Shown in pieces: positions 15,401-24,666 of a stretch of 64,000 nt of DNA; the first letter of the stretch is position 1; every line of letters begins with the position of its first letter. A program made the position numbers and the translations under genes. The stretch comes from an uncultured Clostridia bacterium (GTDB lineage: Bacteria > Bacillota > Clostridia > UBA1381). Under the pieces are notes generated by a model. That model did not search any database, was not told the origin of the DNA, and saw only the letters and a list, made by a program, of their open reading frames with translations. The stretch lies in NCBI GenBank assembly GCA_934444735.1, contig CAKSDE010000004.1:124001-188000 (forward strand), given 5' to 3'.

Positions 15401-15901
15401 ATGGACGAAATTCAGGAATTTAACGAAGAATTGAACGAAAAGGCAGAGGACGGGAACATCAAAATCTCGGTAGACGTTGTTGCTACAATCGCAGGCATTG
15501 CCGCAAATGAGATTGAAGGTGTCGCAGGAATGTGCGGCAGCCTTGCAGGCGGCATCGCCGAATTTTTGGGCAGTAAGAAAAGTCCTACAAAAGGCGTAAA
15601 GGTTGAAATGAAAGACGATTCCGTTTCGGTTGATCTGTATATTATCGTTGAATACGGAATCAGAATCCCCGAGCTTGCATGGGAAATTCAGGAAAACGTT
15701 AAGACGAGCATAGAGAGCATGACGGGACTTAATGTCGAAAAGGTTAATATCCATGTTGACGGTGTGAGCTTTGCCAAAAAGGAAAAGGAAGAGGCTATAG
15801 AAGAGGCTGCAATTGAGGACGGCAGCGAAACCGAAGAAGAGCCGGCTGTTGAGGATATTGAGATTGAGGACGTACCCGAAGAGGGCAGTGAAGGACTTTA
15901 A
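15401..15901 (+). CDS. Asp23/Gls24-family envelope stress protein
   Basis: 166 aa. The Asp23 domain spans residues about 18-125: ISVDVVATIAGIAANEIEGVAGMCG, KGVKVEMKDDSVSVDLYIIVEYG, IPELAWEIQENVKTSIESMTGL and VNIHVDGVSF. A very acidic, disordered tail of about 35 residues (mostly E and D) follows, which is an extension compared with the usual 110-130 aa family. AAAGGAGG precedes the ATG. Homologues are abundant cytosolic proteins linked to cell-envelope stress. Confidence 0.92.
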   Translation: MDEIQEFNEELNEKAEDGNIKISVDVVATIAGIAANEIEGVAGMCGSLAGGIAEFLGSKKSPTKGVKVEMKDDSVSVDLYIIVEYGIRIPELAWEIQENVKTSIESMTGLNVEKVNIHVDGVSFAKKEKEEAIEEAAIEDGSETEEEPAVEDIEIEDVPEEGSEGL

Positions 15902-15956
15902 TAAACGGATAATATGTAAATGTTGATTATAAAACTCAATTTATGTTAATTGACTA

Positions 15957-15985
15957 TTGACTACAAACGTAAAATAAGGTATAAT
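15957..15985 (+). promoter_or_regulatory. Promoter for the HD hydrolase gene (and perhaps the V-ATPase operon)
   Basis: TTGACT (15957-15962), a 17-bp spacer and TATAAT (15980-15985). Transcription would begin near 15992, at the base of the hairpin at 15990-16025. Confidence 0.7.
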
Positions 15986-15989
15986 GTGT

Positions 15990-16025
15990 TTAAAAGGATT
16001 GATAAAAAAGTATCAATCCTTTTAA
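15990..16025 (+). other. 15-bp hairpin at the predicted transcript 5' end
   Basis: TTAAAAGGATTGATA and TATCAATCCTTTTAA form a perfect 15-bp stem with a 6-nt loop. Because the promoter lies just before it, it would be the first structure of the mRNA (a 5' stabiliser or early terminator) rather than the end of the Asp23 transcript. Confidence 0.6.
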
Positions 16026-16086
16026 GGCACAAAACAGGAATATATCAGAAAATTTTTGCAGAAGATAAAACGGTGAGGTGAACCTC

Positions 16087-16746
16087 GTGATTACGCTTGA
16101 AGATGTAAAAAAGAATGAAGAAATAAATACCTGTATCCTGCGCGGTGACGGGCTTTTGAAGATGTGTGGTTATACAGAGCACAGCTTTGTTCATGCAGGG
16201 CTTGTTTCAAAAAGAGCCGCCGCGATATTGGAAAGTCTCGGATATTCGGATAAGCATATAGAGCTTGCTAAAATCGCAGGCTATGTCCATGACATCGGCA
16301 ATATGATCAATAGGGACGACCATGCCCAGTCGGGCGCGGTATTATCCTATAATATTCTTATCCGTATGGGTATGGAAGTCGGCGATGCCGCAACGATTGC
16401 GGCGGCTGTGGGTAATCATGACGAGGGCACGGGAAACGCCGTTGATCCGATTTCCGCCGCTTTGATCTTAGCGGATAAATCTGATGTGCGCAACACGAGA
16501 GTGCGCCAGAAAAATGAGTCTATGTACGATATTCATGACAGGGTAAATTCCGCCGTTAAGCGTTCGGAGATAGAGATTGACAACGAAAAGGGGATAATTT
16601 GCCTTAAAATGGAAATTGACACGGAAATTTCTTCGGTAATGGATTATTTTGAGATATTTTTGAACAGAATGCTTATGTGCAGAAAGTCTGCGGACTTTTT
16701 CGGCATGAAATTGAAAATCGAGGCTAATAATATGCGACTATTATAG
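16087..16746 (+). CDS. HD-domain phosphohydrolase
   Basis: About 219 aa with an HD metal-dependent phosphohydrolase domain. HSFVHAGLVSKRAA supplies the first histidine, AGYVHDIGNMINRDDH the HD pair and a further histidine, and VGNHDEGTG and LADKSDVRNTRVR the later ligands. The last 70 residues form a small alpha/beta domain. GTG 16087 has GAGGTG at the right spacing; GTG 16078 is also open but its ribosome site is poor. The substrate is unknown; relatives hydrolyse nucleotides. It lies 75 nt before the V-ATPase operon in the same direction. Confidence 0.82.
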   Translation: MITLEDVKKNEEINTCILRGDGLLKMCGYTEHSFVHAGLVSKRAAAILESLGYSDKHIELAKIAGYVHDIGNMINRDDHAQSGAVLSYNILIRMGMEVGDAATIAAAVGNHDEGTGNAVDPISAALILADKSDVRNTRVRQKNESMYDIHDRVNSAVKRSEIEIDNEKGIICLKMEIDTEISSVMDYFEIFLNRMLMCRKSADFFGMKLKIEANNMRLL

Positions 16747-16821
16747 GGGATGTTTATTAATTGACGTGCCCTTTTTTAGTACATTCGGGGAAGTGCGGAT
16801 TATTTAGAAGGAGGAAAACTT

Positions 16822-17133
16822 ATGGCAAAAGAGGCGCTTGAGCTTATAAAAAAAGCGGAAAGTGACGCCGGGAGCTTAATCGAAGAGGCAAAAGCTCTGG
16901 CGGAAAAGAACGTTTTGGAAGCTAAAGCACAGAAAAAACAAGAGCTGTTGGATTTGAAAAAACAGCTCGAGGGCAGCAAGAATCAGGCAAAAGAGGCGGC
17001 AAGGCAGCTTGCGGAGGAACAGGCAAAAACGGCTCTGGAAAAAGCGCAGAATGAGGCCAAAAAGCTTTCGGAGCGGGCGGCAGATATTGCCAAAAGAGCA
17101 AAAGATGCCGTTTTGGAAGAACTGATCGGGTAG
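16822..17133 (+). CDS. atpH: V-type ATPase subunit H (peripheral stalk, NtpF-like)
   Basis: A 103-aa protein that is nearly all one charged coiled coil rich in A, E and K, the character of the bacterial/archaeal V-ATPase G/H stalk subunit that pairs with subunit E. AAGGAGG precedes the ATG. First gene of the nine-gene operon H-I-K-E-C-F-A-B-D, the usual Firmicutes order. Assignment depends partly on position because the sequence is low in complexity. Confidence 0.85.
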   Translation: MAKEALELIKKAESDAGSLIEEAKALAEKNVLEAKAQKKQELLDLKKQLEGSKNQAKEAARQLAEEQAKTALEKAQNEAKKLSERAADIAKRAKDAVLEELIG

Positions 17134-17144
17134 GGGGTGATGAA

Positions 17145-19091
17145 TTGGCTATCGTAAAAATGGACAGGGTGGAAATATACGGCTTGAACTCTCAAAGAAA
17201 AGCCATATTGGAATATCTCCACCGAATGGAGATAATGGAATTTTCCGATGTTGCCGATGAGGAGCTTTCAAAAAAAGACACAATACAATATATATCTCAG
17301 TTTGATTCGTATATTGCGTCGGCAGGCCGTGCCATATCTGTCCTGGAGGAATACACGGAGGAAAAAAAGGGACTTTTTCAAAAACGTGAGAATATGAGTC
17401 CCGAGCGGTACTCAATGGATAAGGACGAGGTAAACAGAGTGGATAAATATATCCGCCGAATCCTGAAAAACCAAAAATCCATCAGAGAGCATGAGGAGAG
17501 CATCGGTAAAATCACCGCAAAACAGCAGCTTTTAAAGCCTTATGAGAGCTTAGACGTACCGATGAAGGATTCGGCTACCAAAAAGACCTTTATCCGAGTC
17601 GGAATGGTTGAGGGTGAGTGGAGCAAGGAGCGGATAGATACCGCGTTTTCGGATATTGATTCGGTACACACCGAGATAGTCCTTGCGACAAAGCAGAAAA
17701 CGTATTTGTGGATATTGTATCCGAAAAAATGCGAGCCGGAGGTAAATGATGTATTTAGAGAAATCGGTTTTATTCAGCCGACCTTTTCCCTTTCGCATCA
17801 TACACCGAGCGAGAAGATAAAAGTTCTCGAGGAGGCAAAAAAAGCGCTTAATGCCGAGATTGACGTATTCAAAAGCGACTTGAAAAAGTGTGCCGAATAC
17901 TCGGAGGAAATTAAGCTGTATTATGATCATCTCGTGATGCGGCGCGAAAAATATGAGGCGCTCTCGAAGGTGGGACTTACAAAAAACACCTTTGTAATGC
18001 GAGGGTTTATTCCGCAAAACCGCGTCGGAGAGATAGAAAAAACGCTTACCGATAAGTTCGGGGCATATATAAATGTCACCGAGGCGGAAAAAAGCGCCGA
18101 TGTTCCGATGGCATTTTCAAATAATGCATTTGCCGCACCGGTTGAAGGTATCACCGCCGACTACAGTATGCCGTCTCCCGGAGATATTGATCCGAACCCG
18201 ATTATGGCGATATTCTATTACGTCTTTTTCGGAATGATGTTCTCGGATGCGGGATACGGACTTTTGATGGTAGTTGCCTGCGGAATTTTAGGCTTTTCAA
18301 AGCTGTTGGAGAAAAAGAGCAGACGAATGTTTAAGATGTTCTTCTATTGCGGAATATCGACAACCTTTTGGGGGCTTATGTACGGCAGCTTTTTCGGAGA
18401 TATGATTGCGACCGTATCAAAGACCTTCGGAAACGGAAATCTTGCCTTAAACCCGATTTTGATGGATCCTGTAGCGAAGCCGATGGAGCTTTTGATATTG
18501 AGCGTGGCTTTCGGAATGATTCATATTCTGACTGCGCTCGTGATAAAGTTTTATATGCTATGGCGTGACAAAAAGCGGCTCGACGCAGTGTTTGACGTAG
18601 GATTTTGGATATTGGTTCTTTTGGGAGTGTCGGTTCTGGCAGCGGGTGCCGGACTCGGAAATCCCGCGGTATTAAATGTCGGAATTGCGATGGCTGTTGT
18701 AGGCGGCGTCGGACTGGTTCTTACACAGGGAAGAAGTAATAAAAATATAATTATGAAGTTTTTCGGCGGAGTGCTGAGCCTTTATGATATAACGAGCTAT
18801 ATAGGCGATATACTTTCCTATTCAAGACTTATGGCTCTCGGACTTGCGACCGGCGTTATCGCATCGGTTGTAAATATACTCGGCTCGCTTACAGGGAATA
18901 TCGTTTTGTTCATCATAATATCGATATTCGGACACGCCTTGAACTTTGCGATAAATATGCTCGGTGCGTATGTGCATACAAACCGTTTGCAGTATGTGGA
19001 ATTTTATCAGAAATTCTATGAGGGCGGAGGAAAGAGATTCCAACCGCTTTCAATGAAAACAAAATATTTTAACTTTTCAAATGATAAATAA
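17145..19091 (+). CDS. atpI: V-type ATPase subunit I (a-subunit)
   Basis: 648 aa. A cytoplasmic N-terminal half with coiled coils (residues about 1-330) is followed by seven to eight membrane helices. The last part carries YIGDILSYSRLMALGLATG, which holds the conserved arginine facing the K ring. It forms the ion half-channels and static stalk. It starts with TTG after GGGGTGATG, 12 nt after atpH. The length is normal for bacterial NtpI. Confidence 0.95.
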   Translation: MAIVKMDRVEIYGLNSQRKAILEYLHRMEIMEFSDVADEELSKKDTIQYISQFDSYIASAGRAISVLEEYTEEKKGLFQKRENMSPERYSMDKDEVNRVDKYIRRILKNQKSIREHEESIGKITAKQQLLKPYESLDVPMKDSATKKTFIRVGMVEGEWSKERIDTAFSDIDSVHTEIVLATKQKTYLWILYPKKCEPEVNDVFREIGFIQPTFSLSHHTPSEKIKVLEEAKKALNAEIDVFKSDLKKCAEYSEEIKLYYDHLVMRREKYEALSKVGLTKNTFVMRGFIPQNRVGEIEKTLTDKFGAYINVTEAEKSADVPMAFSNNAFAAPVEGITADYSMPSPGDIDPNPIMAIFYYVFFGMMFSDAGYGLLMVVACGILGFSKLLEKKSRRMFKMFFYCGISTTFWGLMYGSFFGDMIATVSKTFGNGNLALNPILMDPVAKPMELLILSVAFGMIHILTALVIKFYMLWRDKKRLDAVFDVGFWILVLLGVSVLAAGAGLGNPAVLNVGIAMAVVGGVGLVLTQGRSNKNIIMKFFGGVLSLYDITSYIGDILSYSRLMALGLATGVIASVVNILGSLTGNIVLFIIISIFGHALNFAINMLGAYVHTNRLQYVEFYQKFYEGGGKRFQPLSMKTKYFNFSNDK

Positions 19092-19113
19092 TAAAGAAAG
19101 AAGGATTTGAATT

Positions 19114-19581
19114 ATGAATTTAGGAATGTTTTTTGCGTTATTGGGAGCTGCTTTTGCGGTTATATTTGCAGGTATGGGATCATCTAAGGGCGTCGGAATC
19201 GCGTCCGAGACAGCAGGCGGAGTATTGGCAGACGATCCGAGCAAGTTCGGAAAATTGCTTGTTTTGCAGCTTTTGCCGGGTACACAGGGCTTGTACGGCT
19301 TGATTGTCGGAATCATGGTTTTGGTAAATGTCGGAATCCTGGGCGGTGAGCCGGTTGCGGACATCTACACGGGATTGCAGTATTTTGCGGCTTGTCTGCC
19401 TATCGCATTCGGCGGATATTTCTCGGCAAGATCTCAAGGAAGAGTTTGTGCTGTCGGCATTAACCTTACATCAAAAAGACCGGAGGAAAGCTCAAAGGCT
19501 ATTGTTTCGGCATCACTTATAGAAATTTACGCCCTTTTGGGATTTATCGTTTCGTTCCTTATGGTAAACGGCATTAAATAA
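19114..19581 (+). CDS. atpK: V-type ATPase proteolipid subunit K (four-helix, Na+-site residues present)
   Basis: A 155-aa rotor-ring protein with two fused helical hairpins (four membrane helices), as in Enterococcus hirae NtpK. Residues lining the Na+ site in that enzyme are recognisable: the LPGTQG stretch (Leu, Thr, Gln), the glutamine in ARSQGRV, and the helix-4 glutamate in SLIEIYALLGF. Only the second hairpin has a membrane carboxylate, giving one ion per duplicated subunit, also as in NtpK. The sequence therefore favours Na+ coupling, although H+ cannot be excluded. Confidence 0.95.
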   Translation: MNLGMFFALLGAAFAVIFAGMGSSKGVGIASETAGGVLADDPSKFGKLLVLQLLPGTQGLYGLIVGIMVLVNVGILGGEPVADIYTGLQYFAACLPIAFGGYFSARSQGRVCAVGINLTSKRPEESSKAIVSASLIEIYALLGFIVSFLMVNGIK

Positions 19582-19617
19582 TATTAAAACGCTTAAAAAA
19601 CAGAAAGGAATGATTAA

Positions 19618-20187
19618 ATGGGCGGCTTGGAAAAAATCATAGATAGCATTGCCGCCGAGGCAAAGGGCGAGGCAGATGAAATAAATCAAAAGGCGCTTGC
19701 CGAGATTGCCGAAATCAAGCTGCAATGCAAAAAAGAGAGCGAAAAGCTCAAAGAAGAAAACGTCAGGAAAACCCAGGAGGAATGTATGAATCTCTCGGCA
19801 TCTGTCGAGGCGGCAGCGGACGCACAGGCGCGCGAGCTGATATTATCCACGAAAAATAAGATCATCGCAGATGTTTTGGACGAGATAAAAACAGATATAG
19901 AGAACATGGGCGCTGATGAGTATTTCAAATTTCTGTCAAATCTTTTGGAAAATAATGCCGAGGACGAGGCAGGGACAATATACTTTAACGAAAAAGATTC
20001 TTCCCGTATCCCCGAAAGCTTCAAAGCGAAGCTTTCGGATAAAAAGCTGACGTTATCCGATGAGTGCGTTGATATTGACGGCGGATTTATAATAAAATAC
20101 GGTAAAATCGATATTAACTGCTCAATCTCGGGAATATTTGAAGATAAGAAGAATACGCTTTCGGATATTATCAACAGATTTATGTAA
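19618..20187 (+). CDS. atpE: V-type ATPase subunit E (peripheral stalk)
   Basis: 189 aa. A long N-terminal coiled coil (residues about 1-80) and a small globular C-terminal domain ending DGGFIIKYGKIDINCSISG, as expected for subunit E, which with H forms the peripheral stalk holding the A3B3 head. A GAAAGGA site precedes the ATG. Confidence 0.92.
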   Translation: MGGLEKIIDSIAAEAKGEADEINQKALAEIAEIKLQCKKESEKLKEENVRKTQEECMNLSASVEAAADAQARELILSTKNKIIADVLDEIKTDIENMGADEYFKFLSNLLENNAEDEAGTIYFNEKDSSRIPESFKAKLSDKKLTLSDECVDIDGGFIIKYGKIDINCSISGIFEDKKNTLSDIINRFM

Positions 20188-20201
20188 AGGGAGGGATTTT
20201 T

Positions 20202-21152
20202 TTGCAGGATACAGAATATGCATATGCCGTGGCATATATAAAAACCCTTGAAAATAAGATGCTGACCCCCTCCGACATGGATTCACTTATAAATGCCGAG
20301 AGCTTTTCAGAAAGTTTAAAGCTGCTCTCGTCAAAAGGTTATCCCGAGGGAACGGATATTGATGAGATAACCGAAAAAGAGCTTAAAAAAGCATGGGACG
20401 AGGTGCTTGACTGCACACCCGATGGCGCACCGCTGGATATTTTAAAATACAAAAATGATTTCCACAACTTAAAAACCATCCTAAAAGCATTTATCGTAAA
20501 TACCAATTGGGAAAAGCTTATATTATCGCCGTCGGTTGAAGATCCAAAAAAAATATACGAGGCGGTAAAGACCGCAAACTTCTCTGATTTGCCCGAGTTT
20601 TTGCGCGATGCGGCAAAGGGTGCGTATGAGATAATCACCAAAGAAAACGACGGTCAGAAAGCTGAAATATATATCGACAAAAAATCGTTTGAGGCAATTA
20701 AAAACGCGTGCCGCGGCAATGAATTTTTAGAGGAATGGGCAGAGACGAACATAGTCCTTACCGATTTTTTGATCGCACTTCGCGCATACGGCAAGAGCCG
20801 CGAATTTATTCGCAGTGCGTTTTTGAAAACCGACAAAATAAACCTTGACACATTAGCCGCAGCAGCCGAATCGGGTGTCGGTGCCGTCGGTGAGTTTATC
20901 GCTAAAAACGGATACACAGACGGTGCTGAGGCTTTAAAAAACTCGCTCGGTGAATTTGAGAAATGGTGTGAAAATAAAAAGACAGAGCTTTTGAAAACCC
21001 AAAAGCATCACTTTTTCGGATTTGAACCGATTATGGCATTTTTATTGGGTAAGGAAAACGAGGTTCAGGCAGTAAGAATCATACTTACCGCTCACAAGAA
21101 CAATATCCCGAAAGATATTATCAGAGAAAGGATAGGTGAGCTGTATGTATAG
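20202..21152 (+). CDS. atpC: V-type ATPase subunit C (d-like)
   Basis: A 316-aa alpha-helical protein of the AC39/NtpC family, a funnel-shaped adaptor joining the central rotor shaft to the K ring. Typical features are YAVAYIKTLENKML at the N terminus, DFHNLKTILKA in the first third, and FFGFEPIMAFLLGKENEVQAVRII near the end. Starts with TTG after AGGGAGG. It overlaps atpF by 8 nt. Confidence 0.93.
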   Translation: MQDTEYAYAVAYIKTLENKMLTPSDMDSLINAESFSESLKLLSSKGYPEGTDIDEITEKELKKAWDEVLDCTPDGAPLDILKYKNDFHNLKTILKAFIVNTNWEKLILSPSVEDPKKIYEAVKTANFSDLPEFLRDAAKGAYEIITKENDGQKAEIYIDKKSFEAIKNACRGNEFLEEWAETNIVLTDFLIALRAYGKSREFIRSAFLKTDKINLDTLAAAAESGVGAVGEFIAKNGYTDGAEALKNSLGEFEKWCENKKTELLKTQKHHFFGFEPIMAFLLGKENEVQAVRIILTAHKNNIPKDIIRERIGELYV

Positions 21153-21462
21153 AATAGGCGTTATCGGTGATTATGAGAGCATATGCGGATTTGCGGCGCT
21201 CGGAATTGATATATACGGTGCGGATAGTGTTGAAGATGCGGAGAAAACGCTAAAAAAACTTGCCGAGAGCGGATTCGGAATAATTTATATAGCGGAAAAC
21301 TATCTTGAAAAGATGCCGAAGGTACAGGAAAAGTATAAAGACAGCCTGATCCCTGCGATTATTCCGCTGCCGCTCGGTGCGGAACCGACCGGATTCGGAA
21401 TCAGAAATGTTAAAAAGTATGTTGAACAGGCAGTCGGATCGGATATAATATTCGGCGAATAA
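21145..21462 (+). CDS. atpF: V-type ATPase subunit F (central shaft)
   Basis: About 105 aa with a Rossmann-like fold: YRIGVIGDYESICGFAALGID at the start, a middle GIIYIAENY strand, and IIPLPLG. It binds subunit D in the rotor shaft. The frame is open from GTG 21136, but that GTG is part of the AGGTGA ribosome site; ATG 21145 is the likely start and overlaps the atpC stop. Confidence 0.93.
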   Translation: MYRIGVIGDYESICGFAALGIDIYGADSVEDAEKTLKKLAESGFGIIYIAENYLEKMPKVQEKYKDSLIPAIIPLPLGAEPTGFGIRNVKKYVEQAVGSDIIFGE

Positions 21463-21503
21463 AGAGTGCGATATTTTCGCATTAAATAAAGGAGATAGAA
21501 TAT

Positions 21504-23282
21504 ATGAGTGAAAGTAAAGGTGTTATAAAGAAGGTATCGGGGCCGCTGGTAATAGCCTCCGATATGTATGATGCAAATATGTATGACGTTGTACGTGTAA
21601 GCCGCCATCACTTAATCGGCGAGATTATAGAAATGCACGGCGATCTTGCATCTATCCAGGTTTACGAGGAAACATCGGGACTGGGCCCGGGAGAAGAGGT
21701 TATCTCGACAGGCGCGCCTCTAAGCGTGGAGCTCGGTCCGGGACTTATAAAGAGCATATACGACGGTATTCAAAGACCGCTTGACGCAATCATGGAGATT
21801 GCCGGGACAAACCTTGAGCGAGGTGTTTCGGTACCTGCTTTAAAACGTGACGTCAAATGGGATTTTACAGCCTCGGCAAAGCCGGGTGATAAGGTTTCGG
21901 GAGGAACCGTTTTAGGTACCGTTCAGGAAACAGATGTGGTTCTGCACAAGATTATGCTGCCGCCGAATATGAGCGGTGAGATTGTCGAGATCAATAGCGG
22001 ATCATACACCGTAACCGATGTTATCGGTAAAATCAAGACCGATAAGGGCGAAATAAAGGATCTGACGCTGATGCAGAAATGGCCTGTGCGTGTGGGACGT
22101 CCGTATAATAAAAAGCTCTCGCCTGATGTGCCGCTGGTTACGGGACAGCGTGTAATAGATACGCTTTTCCCGATAGCAAAAGGCGGCGTGGGAACTGTTC
22201 CGGGCCCGTTCGGCAGCGGCAAAACGGTAGTGCAGCATCAGCTGGCTAAGTGGGCAGACGCGGATATTGTTGTATATATCGGCTGCGGTGAGCGCGGAAA
22301 CGAGATGACCGACGTTTTGAACGAGTTCCCCGAAATCCGTGACCCGAGAACGGGAAAAACTCTTATGGAGCGAACCGTTCTGATTGCGAATACTTCGGAT
22401 ATGCCGGTTGCGGCGCGTGAGGCGTCTATCTATACCGGTATCACGATTGCGGAATATTTCAGAGATATGGGCTACAGCGTAGTTCTTCTTGCCGATTCCA
22501 CATCGCGTTGGGCTGAGGCTTTGCGTGAGATGTCGGGACGTTTGGAGGAAATGCCCGGCGAAGAAGGATACCCTGCATACCTCGGAAGCCGTCTTGCAGG
22601 ATTTTACGAACGTGCCGGACGCGTAACATCTCTCGGTAATGAAGAGCGTGAGGGAGCACTTAGTATAATCGGTGCGGTATCGCCTCAGGGCGGAGATATT
22701 TCCGAGCCGGTTTCACAGGCGACACTGAGAATTGTAAAGGTATTCTGGGGACTTGATTCGGCGCTTGCCTATAAGCGTCACTTCCCGGCGATAAACTGGT
22801 TAAAGAGCTATTCACTGTACCTGGATTCGATGGCAAAGTGGTACGAAAACAACGTATCCGCCGATTGGATGCCTTTAAGGAACAGGATAATGCATCTTTT
22901 GCAGGAGGAGGCAGAGCTTGATGAAATTGTAAGGCTTGTCGGTATGGACGCATTGAATGCGCATGACCGAATGAAGCTTGAGGCGGCACGCTCAATCCGT
23001 GAGGATTACCTGCATCAGGACGCTTTCCACGAGGTTGACACATATGCATCTCTTAAAAAACAGTGCATAATGATGCGATTGGTGCTTGATTATTTTGATA
23101 TGGCGACCACGGCACTCGATGAAGGCTGCAATGCCAATAAGCTTATAAATCTTTCGGCAAGAGAAAATATCGGCAGAATAAAGTATGTTCCCGAGGATAA
23201 GGTCGAGGCGGAATATGAGAATATAAAGGAAATGATTTCAAAGGAAATCGCCCAAATAAAATCTACAGATGAGGAGATATAA
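21504..23282 (+). CDS. atpA: V-type ATPase catalytic subunit A
   Basis: 592-aa catalytic subunit. Beta-barrel N-terminal domain, then the non-homologous bulge domain (about residues 110-185) found only in V/A-type A subunits, then the nucleotide-binding domain with P-loop GPFGSGKT near residue 234 and the catalytic glutamate in GCGERGNEM. LADSTSRWAEALRE and a helical C-terminal domain complete it. It alternates with B in the hexameric head. Confidence 0.97.
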   Translation: MSESKGVIKKVSGPLVIASDMYDANMYDVVRVSRHHLIGEIIEMHGDLASIQVYEETSGLGPGEEVISTGAPLSVELGPGLIKSIYDGIQRPLDAIMEIAGTNLERGVSVPALKRDVKWDFTASAKPGDKVSGGTVLGTVQETDVVLHKIMLPPNMSGEIVEINSGSYTVTDVIGKIKTDKGEIKDLTLMQKWPVRVGRPYNKKLSPDVPLVTGQRVIDTLFPIAKGGVGTVPGPFGSGKTVVQHQLAKWADADIVVYIGCGERGNEMTDVLNEFPEIRDPRTGKTLMERTVLIANTSDMPVAAREASIYTGITIAEYFRDMGYSVVLLADSTSRWAEALREMSGRLEEMPGEEGYPAYLGSRLAGFYERAGRVTSLGNEEREGALSIIGAVSPQGGDISEPVSQATLRIVKVFWGLDSALAYKRHFPAINWLKSYSLYLDSMAKWYENNVSADWMPLRNRIMHLLQEEAELDEIVRLVGMDALNAHDRMKLEAARSIREDYLHQDAFHEVDTYASLKKQCIMMRLVLDYFDMATTALDEGCNANKLINLSARENIGRIKYVPEDKVEAEYENIKEMISKEIAQIKSTDEEI

Positions 23283-23284
23283 GT

Positions 23285-24655
23285 ATGCCTAAAGAGTATC
23301 GTACAATACAAGAGGTTGCGGGGCCGTTGATGCTTATAAAGGGCGTTGAGGGCGTAACCTATAATGAACTTGGAGAAATAGAGCTGGCAAGCGGTGAAAG
23401 ACGCCGCTGCCGTGTTTTGGAGATTAACGGCGGTGATGCCTTGGTGCAGCTTTTTGAAAACAGCGCCGGAATAAATCTTTCAAACAGTAAGGTGCGTTTT
23501 TTGGGACACGGAATTGAGCTTGGCGTATCAAAGGATATGCTCGGGCGCGTTTTCGACGGACTCGGTCACCCAAAAGACGGCAAGGCGGAGATAATACCGG
23601 AAAAGCGGCTTGATGTAAACGGTGTGCCGATGAATCCGGCAGCGAGAAATTACCCGGAGGAATTTATCCAGACAGGAATAAGCGCAATTGACGGCTTGAA
23701 TACGCTTGTGCGCGGACAAAAGCTGCCGATTTTCTCGGGAAGCGGTCTGCCGCACGCAAATCTTGCGGCACAGATTGCACGTCAGGCTAAGGTTTTGGGC
23801 AAGAACGAGAAATTCGCCGTTGTTTTTGCGGCGATAGGTATCACCTTCGAGGAGGCAAACTTTTTCGTTGAGGACTTTAAAAGAACGGGAGCAATGGAGC
23901 GAACCGTACTCTTTACAAATCTTGCAAACGACCCGGCAATCGAGCGTATCGCAACGCCGAGAATGGCTTTAACCGCAGCCGAATACCTTGCATTTGATCA
24001 GGGTATGCACGTTTTGGTAATCATGACCGACATCACGAACTATGCCGATGCATTGCGTGAGGTTTCGGCGGCAAGAAAGGAAGTCCCGGGAAGACGCGGA
24101 TACCCCGGATATATGTACACAGACCTTGCCTCACTCTATGAAAGAGCAGGCAGATTAAAGGGTAAGGACGGAAGTATCACCTTGATTCCGATTCTCACCA
24201 TGCCGGAAGATGACAAAACGCACCCGATCCCCGACTTGACAGGATATATAACAGAGGGACAGATAATCTTAAGCCGTGAGCTTTACAGAAAGAATATTGC
24301 TCCGCCGATAGATGTTTTGCCGTCATTGTCACGTCTTAAAGATAAGGGTATAGGCAAGGGCAAGACCAGAGAAGATCACGCAAACACAATGAACCAGCTT
24401 TTTGCGGCATATGCAAGAGGTAAAGAAGCGAAAGAACTGATGGTTATTTTGGGTGATGCGGCTTTGTCCGATATAGATAAGATCTATGCAAAATTTGCCG
24501 ATGAATTTGAGAAAGAATATGTGTCGCAGGGGTATACCACCGACCGCAGCATAGAAGAAACGCTCTCTATCGGGTGGAAACTCCTGTCAATCCTGCCGAG
24601 AAGCGAGCTTAAGCGTATCAAAGACGAGTATCTTGATATGTACTACGGTAAGTGA
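23285..24655 (+). CDS. atpB: V-type ATPase regulatory subunit B
   Basis: 456-aa non-catalytic head subunit. It has the ATPase fold but the P-loop is degenerate (FSGSGLPHANLA), as in all B subunits. ITDITNYADALREVSAARKEVPGRRGYPGYMYTDL is diagnostic (positions roughly 24018-24120). It starts 2 nt after the atpA stop, with GAGGAG inside atpA. Confidence 0.97.
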   Translation: MPKEYRTIQEVAGPLMLIKGVEGVTYNELGEIELASGERRRCRVLEINGGDALVQLFENSAGINLSNSKVRFLGHGIELGVSKDMLGRVFDGLGHPKDGKAEIIPEKRLDVNGVPMNPAARNYPEEFIQTGISAIDGLNTLVRGQKLPIFSGSGLPHANLAAQIARQAKVLGKNEKFAVVFAAIGITFEEANFFVEDFKRTGAMERTVLFTNLANDPAIERIATPRMALTAAEYLAFDQGMHVLVIMTDITNYADALREVSAARKEVPGRRGYPGYMYTDLASLYERAGRLKGKDGSITLIPILTMPEDDKTHPIPDLTGYITEGQIILSRELYRKNIAPPIDVLPSLSRLKDKGIGKGKTREDHANTMNQLFAAYARGKEAKELMVILGDAALSDIDKIYAKFADEFEKEYVSQGYTTDRSIEETLSIGWKLLSILPRSELKRIKDEYLDMYYGK

Positions 24656-24666
24656 GGTGTTTTTAA

